From assembly GCA_937874345.1 (NCBI GenBank), contig CALNBT010000202.1:1-40136 (forward strand): 40,136 nucleotides of DNA. Direction: 5' to 3'. The notes under the pieces are model-generated. The model was not told where the DNA came from and made no database searches. It was given only the letters and a program-made list of their open reading frames with translations. Positions 25,603 to 32,244 of this stretch are shown piece by piece. Position numbers and translations under genes: made by a program. Each line of letters starts with the position of its first letter. Positions within the stretch are counted from its first letter, which is position 1. Source of the DNA: an uncultured Prevotella sp. (GTDB lineage: Bacteria; Bacteroidota; Bacteroidia; Bacteroidales; Bacteroidaceae).

Positions 25603-25637
25603 CTTTAACCGATTAACATAGAACAAAAACCATCATC

Positions 25638-26801
25638 ATGAAACTAACAAAAAGTCTATTTATATTTGCAGGTGTAGCCATCGCAATGATGTCTTCATGT
25701 ACCGCTTCAAAGAGCAACCTTACGGCATCAGGACTCGACCCGGTCAAGTTTGATACAACCATCAACAATAAACCCGTAAAGCTCTTTGTGCTGAAAAACG
25801 CCAATAAGATGGAAGTTTGCGTGACCAATTTTGGCGGTCGCGTGGTATCTATCATGGTTCCCAACAAGGGCAACGTTCCAACCGATGTTGTTTTGGGTTA
25901 CGACAATATTGCTCAGTATGCTGACTCTGTACACAATGGCAGCGACTTTGGCGCTGCCATCGGCCGGTATGCAAACCGTATCAATCATGGAAAGATTGTC
26001 GTAGCCGGCAAGACCATCCAGTTGCCTACCAACAATTATGGACATACCCTACACGGTGGCCCTTCAGGCTGGCAATATCAGGTTTATGACGGAAAGCAGT
26101 TGAACGACTCTACCCTTCAGCTGGTGATGCACTCACCTGACAAAGACAACAACTTCCCAGGCAATGTAACAGCTACAGTTACATACACTGTCAAGAACGA
26201 CAACACACTGGATATGAAGTTTGAGGCTACAACAGATGCAGAAACCGTTATCAATATGACCAACCACTCCTACTTCAACCTCTCTGGCGATCCTTCTCAG
26301 GCTGGCACCAATATGGTTTTGTATGTCAATGCCGACAAATATACACCGGTAGACAGTACATTCATGACAACGGGTGAGATAAAATCGGTTTATGGCACAC
26401 CGATGGATTTCACCAAACGTCACGCTTTGTACGAGACGATCGGTGACTCTACCTTTGAACAAATCAGGTTTGGCAAGGGCTACGACCACAACTATGTCCT
26501 CAACACCTATGCTAACGGCAAGGGCGATGACAGCAAGATTGCAGCAAGCCTTTATTCGCCCGAATCAGGTATCTACATGGAAGTATTTACCAACGAGCCA
26601 GGTATCCAGGTTTATACCGGTAACTTCCTCGCAGGAAAAGTTATTGGCAAGAAAGGCATTGCTTATCCAAAACGCGCCTCTGTTTGTCTGGAAACCCAGA
26701 AATTCCCAGATTCTCCAAACAAGAAGAACTGGCCTTCTCCTTACTTGAAACCGGGAGAGAAATATTTCAGTCATGTAGCTTACAAGTTTAGCGTTAAATA
26801 A
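25638..26801 (+). CDS. Aldose 1-epimerase, predicted lipoprotein
   Basis: This second mutarotase of the cluster has 387 residues. It begins with a lipoprotein signal (MKLTKSLFIFAGVAIAMMSSC, lipobox ending at C21), so the mature enzyme should be lipid-anchored in the periplasm or on the outer membrane. The catalytic residues are kept: histidine in TLHGGPSGW, histidine in MTNHSYFNL, and glutamate in TNEPGIQVYTGNF. A surface or periplasmic GalM can equilibrate sugar anomers before import. It is only moderately similar to the cytoplasmic copy at 21864, so it is not a recent duplicate. A terminator lies both before and after it. Confidence 0.93.
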   Translation: MKLTKSLFIFAGVAIAMMSSCTASKSNLTASGLDPVKFDTTINNKPVKLFVLKNANKMEVCVTNFGGRVVSIMVPNKGNVPTDVVLGYDNIAQYADSVHNGSDFGAAIGRYANRINHGKIVVAGKTIQLPTNNYGHTLHGGPSGWQYQVYDGKQLNDSTLQLVMHSPDKDNNFPGNVTATVTYTVKNDNTLDMKFEATTDAETVINMTNHSYFNLSGDPSQAGTNMVLYVNADKYTPVDSTFMTTGEIKSVYGTPMDFTKRHALYETIGDSTFEQIRFGKGYDHNYVLNTYANGKGDDSKIAASLYSPESGIYMEVFTNEPGIQVYTGNFLAGKVIGKKGIAYPKRASVCLETQKFPDSPNKKNWPSPYLKPGEKYFSHVAYKFSVK

Positions 26802-26834
26802 TAGGATTCGTCCTTCCACTAAATAACACCATAC

Positions 26835-26872
26835 AAAAAGACCTTGGGATTGATGAATCCCAAGGTCTTTTT
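26835..26872. terminator. Strong intrinsic terminator after the second epimerase gene
   Basis: This is a perfect 17-pair hairpin with a 4-base loop (arms 26835-26851 and 26856-26872, core GACCTTGGGATT). It has A runs on the left and T runs on the right, so it can act on both strands. Confidence 0.92.
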
Positions 26873-27075
26873 CGTTTCCATCGCCATCCAATCCAATCGC
26901 ATGGCATTTATCATATTGAAGTTTTTTCTTTCCAAAAGGAGGATTGACAAACTATATCCTCCTGTCTATTTGCTGCGCTTTGTTTGTCAAATGAATTCTT
27001 TTCTTTTTATCGATGTACGTATCCATGGGCTAATACACAAAATAAAATTGTATAAAGTATAAATAATTGTCCTCA

Positions 27076-27109
27076 TTTGAAACAACTTTAAAAATAATTC
27101 ATATATTTG
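27076..27109 (+). promoter_or_regulatory. Promoter of the flavoprotein gene
   Basis: TTTG (27076-27079), 22 bases, then TATATTTG (27102-27109). Both boxes match the Bacteroidota consensus. The leader to the ATG at 27197 would be about 80 bases. Confidence 0.65.
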
Positions 27110-27196
27110 TGGTGATCCATTGGTCCAATACTGATGCACATTTCGAATCTAAATCTGTTATAATTAATAACCTTCCTATTATCAAACCTTATTATT

Positions 27197-28654
27197 ATGG
27201 CTAAAGTAATTATTTTGGGGGCTGGTATTTCCGGGCATACCGCCGCAATGACCCTAAGGCGGAAACTGTCTAAAAAACATGAAGTCATCGTTGTGAGTCC
27301 TAACAGTAATTATCAATGGGTGCCGTCCAACATTTGGGTTGGCGTTGGACGGATGACGCCAAAACAAGTGATTTTTGCATTAGCGCCAGTTTACAAGAAG
27401 CAGGGTATCATTTTTAAACAGGCAAAAGCCATTTCGATTCATCCAGAGGGAGGACCGGAGCATGCCAAGCCTTTCGTTACCATTCAATATGTTTCTGAGG
27501 ACCAGAAAGATCAAATGGAGAATGTTGAATACGACTATCTGATCAATGCCACCGGGCCAAAACTAAATTTTTCAAGTACAGAAGGCTTGGGACCCGATTT
27601 CAACACCTCGTCTGTCTGCACTTACGAACATGCAGCACATGCCTGGGAGAAGCTGAAAGCATGTTTCGAAAAAATGGAAAACGGCGAAAAGCAACGTTTC
27701 CTGATTGGAACGGGCCATGGCACTTCTACGTGTCAGGGAGCAGCCTTTGAATACGCACTGAATATAGCTTATGAGATCAAGCAACGAAAACTGAACCAAT
27801 ATGCCGAAATAACTTGGATTTCAAATGAATACGAGTTGGGCGATTTCGGGATGGGCGGTGCTTATGTCAAACAGCGCGGATACGTTATTCCGACGAAGAT
27901 TTTTTCTGAATCCATCTTTAGAGAAAACGGAATCAAATGGATTGTCGGTGCTGGCGTGAACAAGGTAGAACCAGGACTGGCCCATTATGAGACCTTGGAT
28001 GGCGAAACACACACGCAAGCATTTGATTTTGCCATGTTGATACCACCATTCTCGGGTGTTGGCCTGAAAGCTTACGACAAGACAGAAGCTGATATTACAG
28101 ATCATCTTTTTGCACCCAATGGCTTTATGAAAGTAGATGCCGACTATACACCAAAGGCATACGAAGACTGGAAAACATCTGATTGGCCGTCGACATACCA
28201 AAATCCACTGTACGAAAATATATTTGCTTGTGGCATCGCATTCGCTCCACCGCACCCCATCTCTAAACCGATGAAAAGCAAGAACGGAACCCCGATCTCT
28301 CCGACACCACCACGTACGGGCATGCCTTCAGGCGTAATGGGGAAGGTGGTTGCCGAAAATGTTGCTGAAATGATTCAAACAGGAACCAAAGAACTGAAAC
28401 ACCGTGCTTCCATGGCGCGCATGGGTGCAGCCTGTGTTATTTCGGCTGGCTATAGTTTGACCAAAGGAACGGCCGCAACATTGACGGTTTTCCCAATCGT
28501 TCAAGACTGGGAGAGATTTCCACAATGGGGCAGAAACATTCAATATACGGTCGGCGAAACTGGATTAGCCGGTCACTGGTTCAAATGGGGAATGCATTAC
28601 GGGTTTATGTATAAAGCAAAAGCCAACCCATTTTGGTGGTTAATCCCTGAATAA
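27197..28654 (+). CDS. FAD-dependent oxidoreductase, sulfide:quinone reductase-like
   Basis: This 485-residue flavoprotein opens with the FAD-binding beta-alpha-beta motif VIILGAGISGHTAAMTLRRK (residues 4-23). Other marks are YQWVPSNIWVGVG, INATGPKLNFS and FACGIAFAPPHP, as in the sulfide:quinone reductase / type II NADH dehydrogenase superfamily. Several cysteines are present (including those in SSVCTYEH, GTSTCQGAA, IFACGIAF and MGAACVIS), but I cannot confirm the catalytic pair of a true sulfide:quinone reductase. The aromatic C-terminus (KANPFWWLIPE) could touch the membrane. It probably passes electrons from sulfide or another reductant to quinone at the cytoplasmic membrane. A 59-residue companion gene follows 41 bases downstream. 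Confidence 0.8.
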   Translation: MAKVIILGAGISGHTAAMTLRRKLSKKHEVIVVSPNSNYQWVPSNIWVGVGRMTPKQVIFALAPVYKKQGIIFKQAKAISIHPEGGPEHAKPFVTIQYVSEDQKDQMENVEYDYLINATGPKLNFSSTEGLGPDFNTSSVCTYEHAAHAWEKLKACFEKMENGEKQRFLIGTGHGTSTCQGAAFEYALNIAYEIKQRKLNQYAEITWISNEYELGDFGMGGAYVKQRGYVIPTKIFSESIFRENGIKWIVGAGVNKVEPGLAHYETLDGETHTQAFDFAMLIPPFSGVGLKAYDKTEADITDHLFAPNGFMKVDADYTPKAYEDWKTSDWPSTYQNPLYENIFACGIAFAPPHPISKPMKSKNGTPISPTPPRTGMPSGVMGKVVAENVAEMIQTGTKELKHRASMARMGAACVISAGYSLTKGTAATLTVFPIVQDWERFPQWGRNIQYTVGETGLAGHWFKWGMHYGFMYKAKANPFWWLIPE

Positions 28655-28695
28655 CTTTCAAATACGAACCTCATTTCACAAATAAAAAAAATACA

Positions 28696-28875
28696 ATGAT
28701 GGAAACTAAAATAGAAAATCAAATAGGTTATGCCGCACCGTACAGTGAAAGTTCGTTTGCGACGGTACCAACCCCTTGGACCATGTTTTTACGTACGTGC
28801 CTTCTATATCAAATCGTACGATTCTTTGTGTTGGCACTCAAGGTGATGCGCATTGTTGTCGGAGGTCACTCGTAA
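28696..28875 (+). CDS. Small amphipathic companion of the flavoprotein (59 aa)
   Basis: This open frame of 59 codons runs from ATG 28696 to TAA 28875, with a second ATG immediately after the first. The first half is polar (TKIENQIGYAAPYSESSFAT). The second half is a hydrophobic, basic segment (WTMFLRTCLLYQIVRFFVL, then ALKVMRIVVGGHS) that can form one membrane or membrane-surface helix. It lies 41 bases after the flavoprotein stop, on the same strand, with no terminator between. I infer a membrane anchor or small subunit for the flavoprotein. I do not recognise a named family. The peptide composition looks protein-like rather than random. Confidence 0.65.
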   Translation: MMETKIENQIGYAAPYSESSFATVPTPWTMFLRTCLLYQIVRFFVLALKVMRIVVGGHS

Positions 28876-28908
28876 GATTCGTCTTTGTGATTCCTGACAT
28901 GATAAGAA

Positions 28909-29037
28909 TCATTCAGGCAGGTGCAAATCATCTGCCAATATTTGTACGGGCATACCGCATGCCTGTTGACCGCCAACAGCGGTGTTGACCATTTCAAAAT
29001 AATCCGAGATTTTCTTGGCATCATTCAGTAGATGGCT
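28909..29037 (-). pseudogene. Possible remnant of a decayed gene
   Basis: On the minus strand, 42 codons read without interruption to a TGA at 28909-28911. They give a protein-like sequence including KKISDYFEMVNTAVGGQQAC and GMPVQILADDLHLPE. An in-frame stop lies just upstream (29038-29040) and there is no suitable start, so it looks like the C-terminal end of a broken gene. The family is not recognised; a DsrE-like protein, often found beside sulfide:quinone reductases, is only a guess. It could also be chance. Confidence 0.3.
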
Positions 29038-29123
29038 TCAGGTCATGAACAAGCCATAAATCCTTGCTTGCAAGAGCAAACCCAGAAATAGCCGGTAAAA
29101 GATTACAGATGGCAAATAAAAAC

Positions 29124-29160
29124 ACGACCTTAGACATTCAACTGACAAGGTCGTTTTTTT
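29124..29160. terminator. Intrinsic terminator downstream of the flavoprotein unit
   Basis: ACGACCTT (29124-29131) pairs with AAGGTCGT (29147-29154), followed by seven T on the plus strand. The minus side also has a T-rich flank, so it may work in both directions. Confidence 0.75.
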
Positions 29161-29198
29161 GATGGGGTTATTCCCTATCGTCGCCGCATAATCATTCA

Positions 29199-29222
29199 AC
29201 CTCGCATGGGTCCATGCAAGGT
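29199..29222. repeat. Imperfect 24-bp palindrome
   Basis: ACCTCGCATGG and CCATGCAAGGT are inverted 11-base arms (10 of 11 pair) around GT. No T tract follows, so it is not a typical terminator; it could be a protein-binding site. Confidence 0.4.
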
Positions 29223-29533
29223 TAAAGCAGTAGATTATGTGACCCCATCTCTTTATTTTGTCAATATCTTTATTAATCCGCAAACACCGCATCCATTTTA
29301 CAATCCAATTTCATCGGTATTGCACCGCAAAGGCATGCATATTGCACCTCGAAAGAAACGCTATTGTCCAACTATTTGGAAAGCAATTTAAAACATTGAC
29401 AATCAGATTATTGCACAAGTCAAAAAAGATATAGACCAGAATTTGATGTAAACATCATTTATTTGCCATCAGGCCTACCTGAAAATGGCAAAGCTATCAG
29501 ACAGGCACGAAACGATCATTTTAATCGGCAAGT

Positions 29534-29565
29534 ATTGGCTAAAACCAAAACTCTTTTTATCTTTG
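29534..29565 (+). promoter_or_regulatory. Promoter of the GYF_2 protein gene
   Basis: ATTG (29534-29537), 20 bases, then TATCTTTG (29558-29565). The transcription start would be about 29572, only some 14 bases before the ATG at 29586. This rules out the longer reading frame from 29463. Confidence 0.65.
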
Positions 29566-29585
29566 CAAAAAGACAATTAATTTCT

Positions 29586-30242
29586 ATGGAAACAGCATCA
29601 ACACCATTGGAATATTTCATGTACAAAGGCGGCCAGCAGATGGGTCCTGTCTCAAAAGACAACTTGCTGGAAAAAGGATTGACACCCGAAACGCTGGTTT
29701 GGCGACAGGGAATGGCAGACTGGACACCCGCTTATCTGGTAAGCGATTTAGCCTCTTTGTTTAGACAGGAAACCGTTCAAGAAGAAACGCCCCCACCTGT
29801 ACCACCCCAGTCTTCACAAGATTCTTTCAAAGAAACGGTGATCAAGGAAGAAACGAGCAAGCCTAAACATCCCTACCACCGATTCATCAATTACATCTTC
29901 ATTGCAGCATTCCTGGCCCTGATGGTGTTTACCTGTCCCGGGAAGGAAAAGCACCAGCAGGCCATCATCAATGTGATTACAACAAGTCTCATGAAGAACA
30001 CGCCGTCTGGCAATTCGCCATTTGACATGTTTGGCGCACTCATTGTTCCATCCGTCTCTCGGATGATGCTTGAAGGAATGATGGATGTCAAGCAATTCGG
30101 TCTGGTTTCTGTGGGCTTTATCGACTCAAAGCCCATTACCATTGGCGTATTGGGCAACGTGTTCGTGTTGCACAAAGACAAAATCAACCTCAAAAACATG
30201 TTGCACAAGAACAAGGATGAGGATGCCAACTGGAATGTCTGA
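29586..30242 (+). CDS. GYF_2 (DUF4339) domain membrane protein
   Basis: This 218-residue protein begins with a GYF_2/DUF4339 domain (about residues 7-60: YFMYKGGQQMGPVSKDNLLE, then TLVWRQGMADWTPA). This domain is believed to bind proline-rich or other short peptides. A proline-rich linker (EETPPPVPPQSSQ) and one membrane helix (about 103-118, YIFIAAFLALMVFTC) follow. The C-terminal region (CPGKEKHQQAIINVI onward), of unknown function, resembles DUF4359-type regions. I chose ATG 29586 because the promoter lies inside the upstream extension. The exact role is unknown. Confidence 0.75.
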   Translation: METASTPLEYFMYKGGQQMGPVSKDNLLEKGLTPETLVWRQGMADWTPAYLVSDLASLFRQETVQEETPPPVPPQSSQDSFKETVIKEETSKPKHPYHRFINYIFIAAFLALMVFTCPGKEKHQQAIINVITTSLMKNTPSGNSPFDMFGALIVPSVSRMMLEGMMDVKQFGLVSVGFIDSKPITIGVLGNVFVLHKDKINLKNMLHKNKDEDANWNV

Positions 30243-30326
30243 GCCACCCGAAGCCCCACCCCCTTATAGAATTCCTTTCGTTTATCTTGGGAAACAGTCC
30301 ACTCGGCAGAACTAGCATTTGAGAAA

Positions 30327-30376
30327 CGAGAAACAGCAGCAACCTACTTCCGTCGAAGTTACGTTGCTGCTGCTCG
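30327..30376. terminator. Long hairpin between convergent genes
   Basis: CAGCAGCAAC (30334-30343) pairs with GTTGCTGCTG (30363-30372). CGAG/CTCG extends the stem outside and ACTTC/GAAGT pairs inside. It sits between convergent genes ending at 30242 and 30459 and could end transcription from both sides, although the T runs are weak. Confidence 0.55.
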
Positions 30377-30458
30377 TATTATCAGTCTTCACCCTCAGGT
30401 AGATGTCCATCGAAGAGCATCAGTAACCCAGAAGCTGTGAAATATTGCTGTTCACGTT

Positions 30459-31142
30459 TTAATGAATCAAGCTTGCCTTCACGATCCTGACATCAACCAA
30501 TGGACGGGCACGGCTATCCGTTTCAACTGCCTGAATTTTTGCGACGACATCCAAACCCTCTACAACTTCGCCGAAAACTGTGTACTGACCGTCAAGATGA
30601 GGCGTGCCGCCCTTTTCAAAATAGACCTTTCGCAGCTCGGGGGTTAGTACAACCTTGCCTTGCGTCTTCGCGTTGAGACGTTCCTGGGCTTTATCTAATT
30701 GGAAATCGGTCATACGCGATCCATAGACGATATAGAACTGACTGGCCGACGATGCCCGTTCGGGATTGACATCATCCCCCTCACGAGCCGCAGCCAAAGC
30801 ACCCCGCTTGTGATACAAACGCGGGAAATCGATTTCAGCCGGGATGGTGTAATCCGGAGAATACATCCCCAAAGTCTCACCGGGTTTGGCATGTCGCGTG
30901 GTAGAGTCACCAGCCTGAATCATAAAGTTGCTGATGACGCGATGGAACAATACGCCATCGTAGAAGCCTTCTTTCACCAGTTTCAGAAAATTATCGCGAT
31001 GTTTGGGCGTTTCGTTGTACAACGCCAGCTTCACATTTCCCATCGTCGTCTCCAGCAGCACCTCGTGCCGCGTTGAGTCTGTCTGTGCAAAGGCCGTAAG
31101 CTGACAAACCATAATTGCGAAAAGAAGAATTGCTTTTTGCAT
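30459..31142 (-). CDS. Secreted cyclophilin-type peptidyl-prolyl isomerase
   Basis: This 227-residue protein has a signal peptide (MQKAILLFAIMVCQLTAFAQ, cleavage after AFAQ). The cyclophilin domain includes ETTMGNVKLALYNETPKHRD, FHRVISNFMIQAGD, SSASQFYIVYG and YTVFGEVVEGLDVV. It catalyses cis-trans isomerisation of prolyl bonds during folding in the periplasm. An insert of about 45 residues around QLDKAQERLNAKTQGKVVLT is typical of Bacteroidales members. I chose ATG 31142 because an upstream start at 31172 would put ten polar residues before the signal peptide. It lies downstream of the OmpH-like gene on the same strand, a sensible pairing of envelope chaperones. Confidence 0.92.
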   Translation of the reverse strand: MQKAILLFAIMVCQLTAFAQTDSTRHEVLLETTMGNVKLALYNETPKHRDNFLKLVKEGFYDGVLFHRVISNFMIQAGDSTTRHAKPGETLGMYSPDYTIPAEIDFPRLYHKRGALAAAREGDDVNPERASSASQFYIVYGSRMTDFQLDKAQERLNAKTQGKVVLTPELRKVYFEKGGTPHLDGQYTVFGEVVEGLDVVAKIQAVETDSRARPLVDVRIVKASLIH

Positions 31143-31207
31143 GATGTTTATATTTTTATGACCGTTTCCCAATCGTCGAAAAACAATCAGAACGTTGGTA
31201 TAACGCT

Positions 31208-31235
31208 CAACGGCCCACTAAGAAGTGAGCCGTTG
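31208..31235 (-). promoter_or_regulatory. Hairpin between ompH-like and cyclophilin genes
   Basis: CAACGGC (31208-31214) pairs with GCCGTTG (31229-31235), and CACT/AGTG pairs inside around a 4-base loop. No T tract is present on the minus strand. It may attenuate or stabilise a shared transcript. Confidence 0.5.
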
Positions 31236-31257
31236 GTTGTCAATATTATCGAAAGAA

Positions 31258-31872
31258 TTATTTCTTCTTTGCGTCTTCCTTCTGAACAACCGGCTTGTAA
31301 GCTTTGTTCAAACCAGCCACAACATCTTTCGTGATATTGAATGTCTTGTCGGCATACAACAAGTTGTCACCTGCCTTCGAAAGAATCAAGCTATACTTCT
31401 TGTCTTTGTTGTAGGTAGCCAAGAAATGCTGGATTGAATCGCGAAGCGCGTTGTTATACATTTCGGTTTCCTTCTGGAACTCACCACTCAAACGTTGGTT
31501 CAAGCCCTGCAAGTCCATATTTTGCTTCTGCAAACCAGCCTGGATAGACTCAGCCTGTTCGCGGGTGTAGGCATTCTGCTGAACTTTCTGCTGGAAATTA
31601 GCAGCTGCCTCTTGAAGTTGTTTTTGTCTTTCGCCCAGTGTGTTTTGAATGTTCTGGCCTTTCTTCTGCAAAATCTGCGTATAATCTTTGCAGAACTGAT
31701 ACTGCGACATAATACTGTCAACCTCGACGTATGCTATTTTCAAGTTTGTAGGAGCCTGCTGTGCAGAACCCTCAGACTTGTTTCCTGACTGAGATTGAGA
31801 TTTGTCACAGGCCGTCAAAGCCAATGTTGCCATAGCGGCAATTGCTAATGGTCTGAAAATTGAATTTTTCAT
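31258..31872 (-). CDS. OmpH/Skp-like periplasmic chaperone, predicted lipoprotein
   Basis: This 204-residue protein has a lipoprotein signal (MKNSIFRPLAIAAMATLALTAC, lipobox LTAC). After a low-complexity linker rich in S, Q and G comes the OmpH/Skp core. It starts with the strand KIAYVEVDSIMSQYQF and continues with a long charged coiled coil (about residues 65-135, EQAESIQAGLQKQNMDLQ). The C-terminal strand ILSKAGDNLLYADKTFNITK follows. Skp holds unfolded outer-membrane proteins in the periplasm. The lipid anchor, instead of a soluble form, is the notable feature. I could not find a clear promoter. Confidence 0.9.
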   Translation of the reverse strand: MKNSIFRPLAIAAMATLALTACDKSQSQSGNKSEGSAQQAPTNLKIAYVEVDSIMSQYQFCKDYTQILQKKGQNIQNTLGERQKQLQEAAANFQQKVQQNAYTREQAESIQAGLQKQNMDLQGLNQRLSGEFQKETEMYNNALRDSIQHFLATYNKDKKYSLILSKAGDNLLYADKTFNITKDVVAGLNKAYKPVVQKEDAKKK

Positions 31873-31956
31873 TTGTTATTTTTTTGTTGTGATTAACATT
31901 TTAGTTTCCTTCACGACGGATGTGAACATCGCTTCAAGCAAGATAACGCATCCGTT

Positions 31957-32151
31957 TTAGGAAGCCCTATCTGCTTTCCGTGCCTCGCCATCCTGATCGA
32001 TAACGCAGTGAATACCACGGTCTTTCATCGCTTGGCTGTCGTGAATGTGTAAAGAAGTAAACTCCCCGTTTTTACGGAAGATCAATTTCACCGCCAACAA
32101 TGCAAAGCAGATTGCAATTATTAACATGCTTATCAGTAAAGTTTTCAGCAT
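31957..32151 (-). CDS. Small conserved-looking membrane protein (64 aa)
   Basis: This 64-residue protein has one N-terminal membrane helix (MLKTLLISMLIIAICFALLA) followed by a basic stop (KLIFRKNG) and a soluble tail with HIHDSQAMKDRGIHCVIDQD. A full consensus promoter (32195-32225) lies about 40 bases upstream, which supports it as a real gene. I recall similar short proteins with an RGI-C motif in Bacteroidales, but their function is unknown. Confidence 0.7.
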   Translation of the reverse strand: MLKTLLISMLIIAICFALLAVKLIFRKNGEFTSLHIHDSQAMKDRGIHCVIDQDGEARKADRAS

Positions 32152-32194
32152 TTTTTATTATATTTGCAGTAAATCTACACCTCTTACCAATGGG

Positions 32195-32225
32195 CAAAGA
32201 TAGTGTAAATCGAGGAATATACAAA
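32195..32225 (-). promoter_or_regulatory. Promoter of the 64-residue membrane protein gene
   Basis: Minus strand: TTTG (32222-32225), 19 bases, TATCTTTG (32195-32202), a full consensus match. It lies only 20 bases before the divergent pepD ATG at 32245. Confidence 0.7.
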
Positions 32226-32244
32226 ATAAAACTAAGAAAATAAT

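Larger units (their letters stand above)
26802..27196. other. Intergenic region after the galactose cluster
   Basis: This stretch of 395 bases contains the terminator at 26835-26872, a second small hairpin AGGAGGAT/ATCCTCCT (26937-26944, 26956-26963) and the promoter at 27076-27109. A plus-strand frame at 26844-27062 begins inside the terminator and has no domain; I do not call it. Confidence 0.6.
28876..29585. other. Low-content region between flavoprotein unit and GYF_2 gene
   Basis: This stretch of 710 bases holds the possible gene remnant (28909-29037), a terminator (29124-29160), a palindrome (29199-29222) and the next promoter (29534-29565). The plus frame at 29206-29391 and the minus frame at 29038-29292 show no domain. 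Nothing else is recognised in 29223-29530. Confidence 0.55.

Noticed and set aside
26844..27062. Plus-strand frame of 72 codons after the second epimerase gene
   Set aside because: Its start lies inside a perfect intrinsic terminator, and it has no domain.
29206..29391. Plus-strand frame of 61 codons in the gene-poor gap
   Set aside because: The start lies within a palindrome, no domain is recognised and there is no promoter; chance frame more likely.
29463..29585. N-terminal extension of the GYF_2 protein by 41 residues
   Set aside because: The promoter at 29534-29565 would be inside the coding region; the domain begins normally from ATG 29586.
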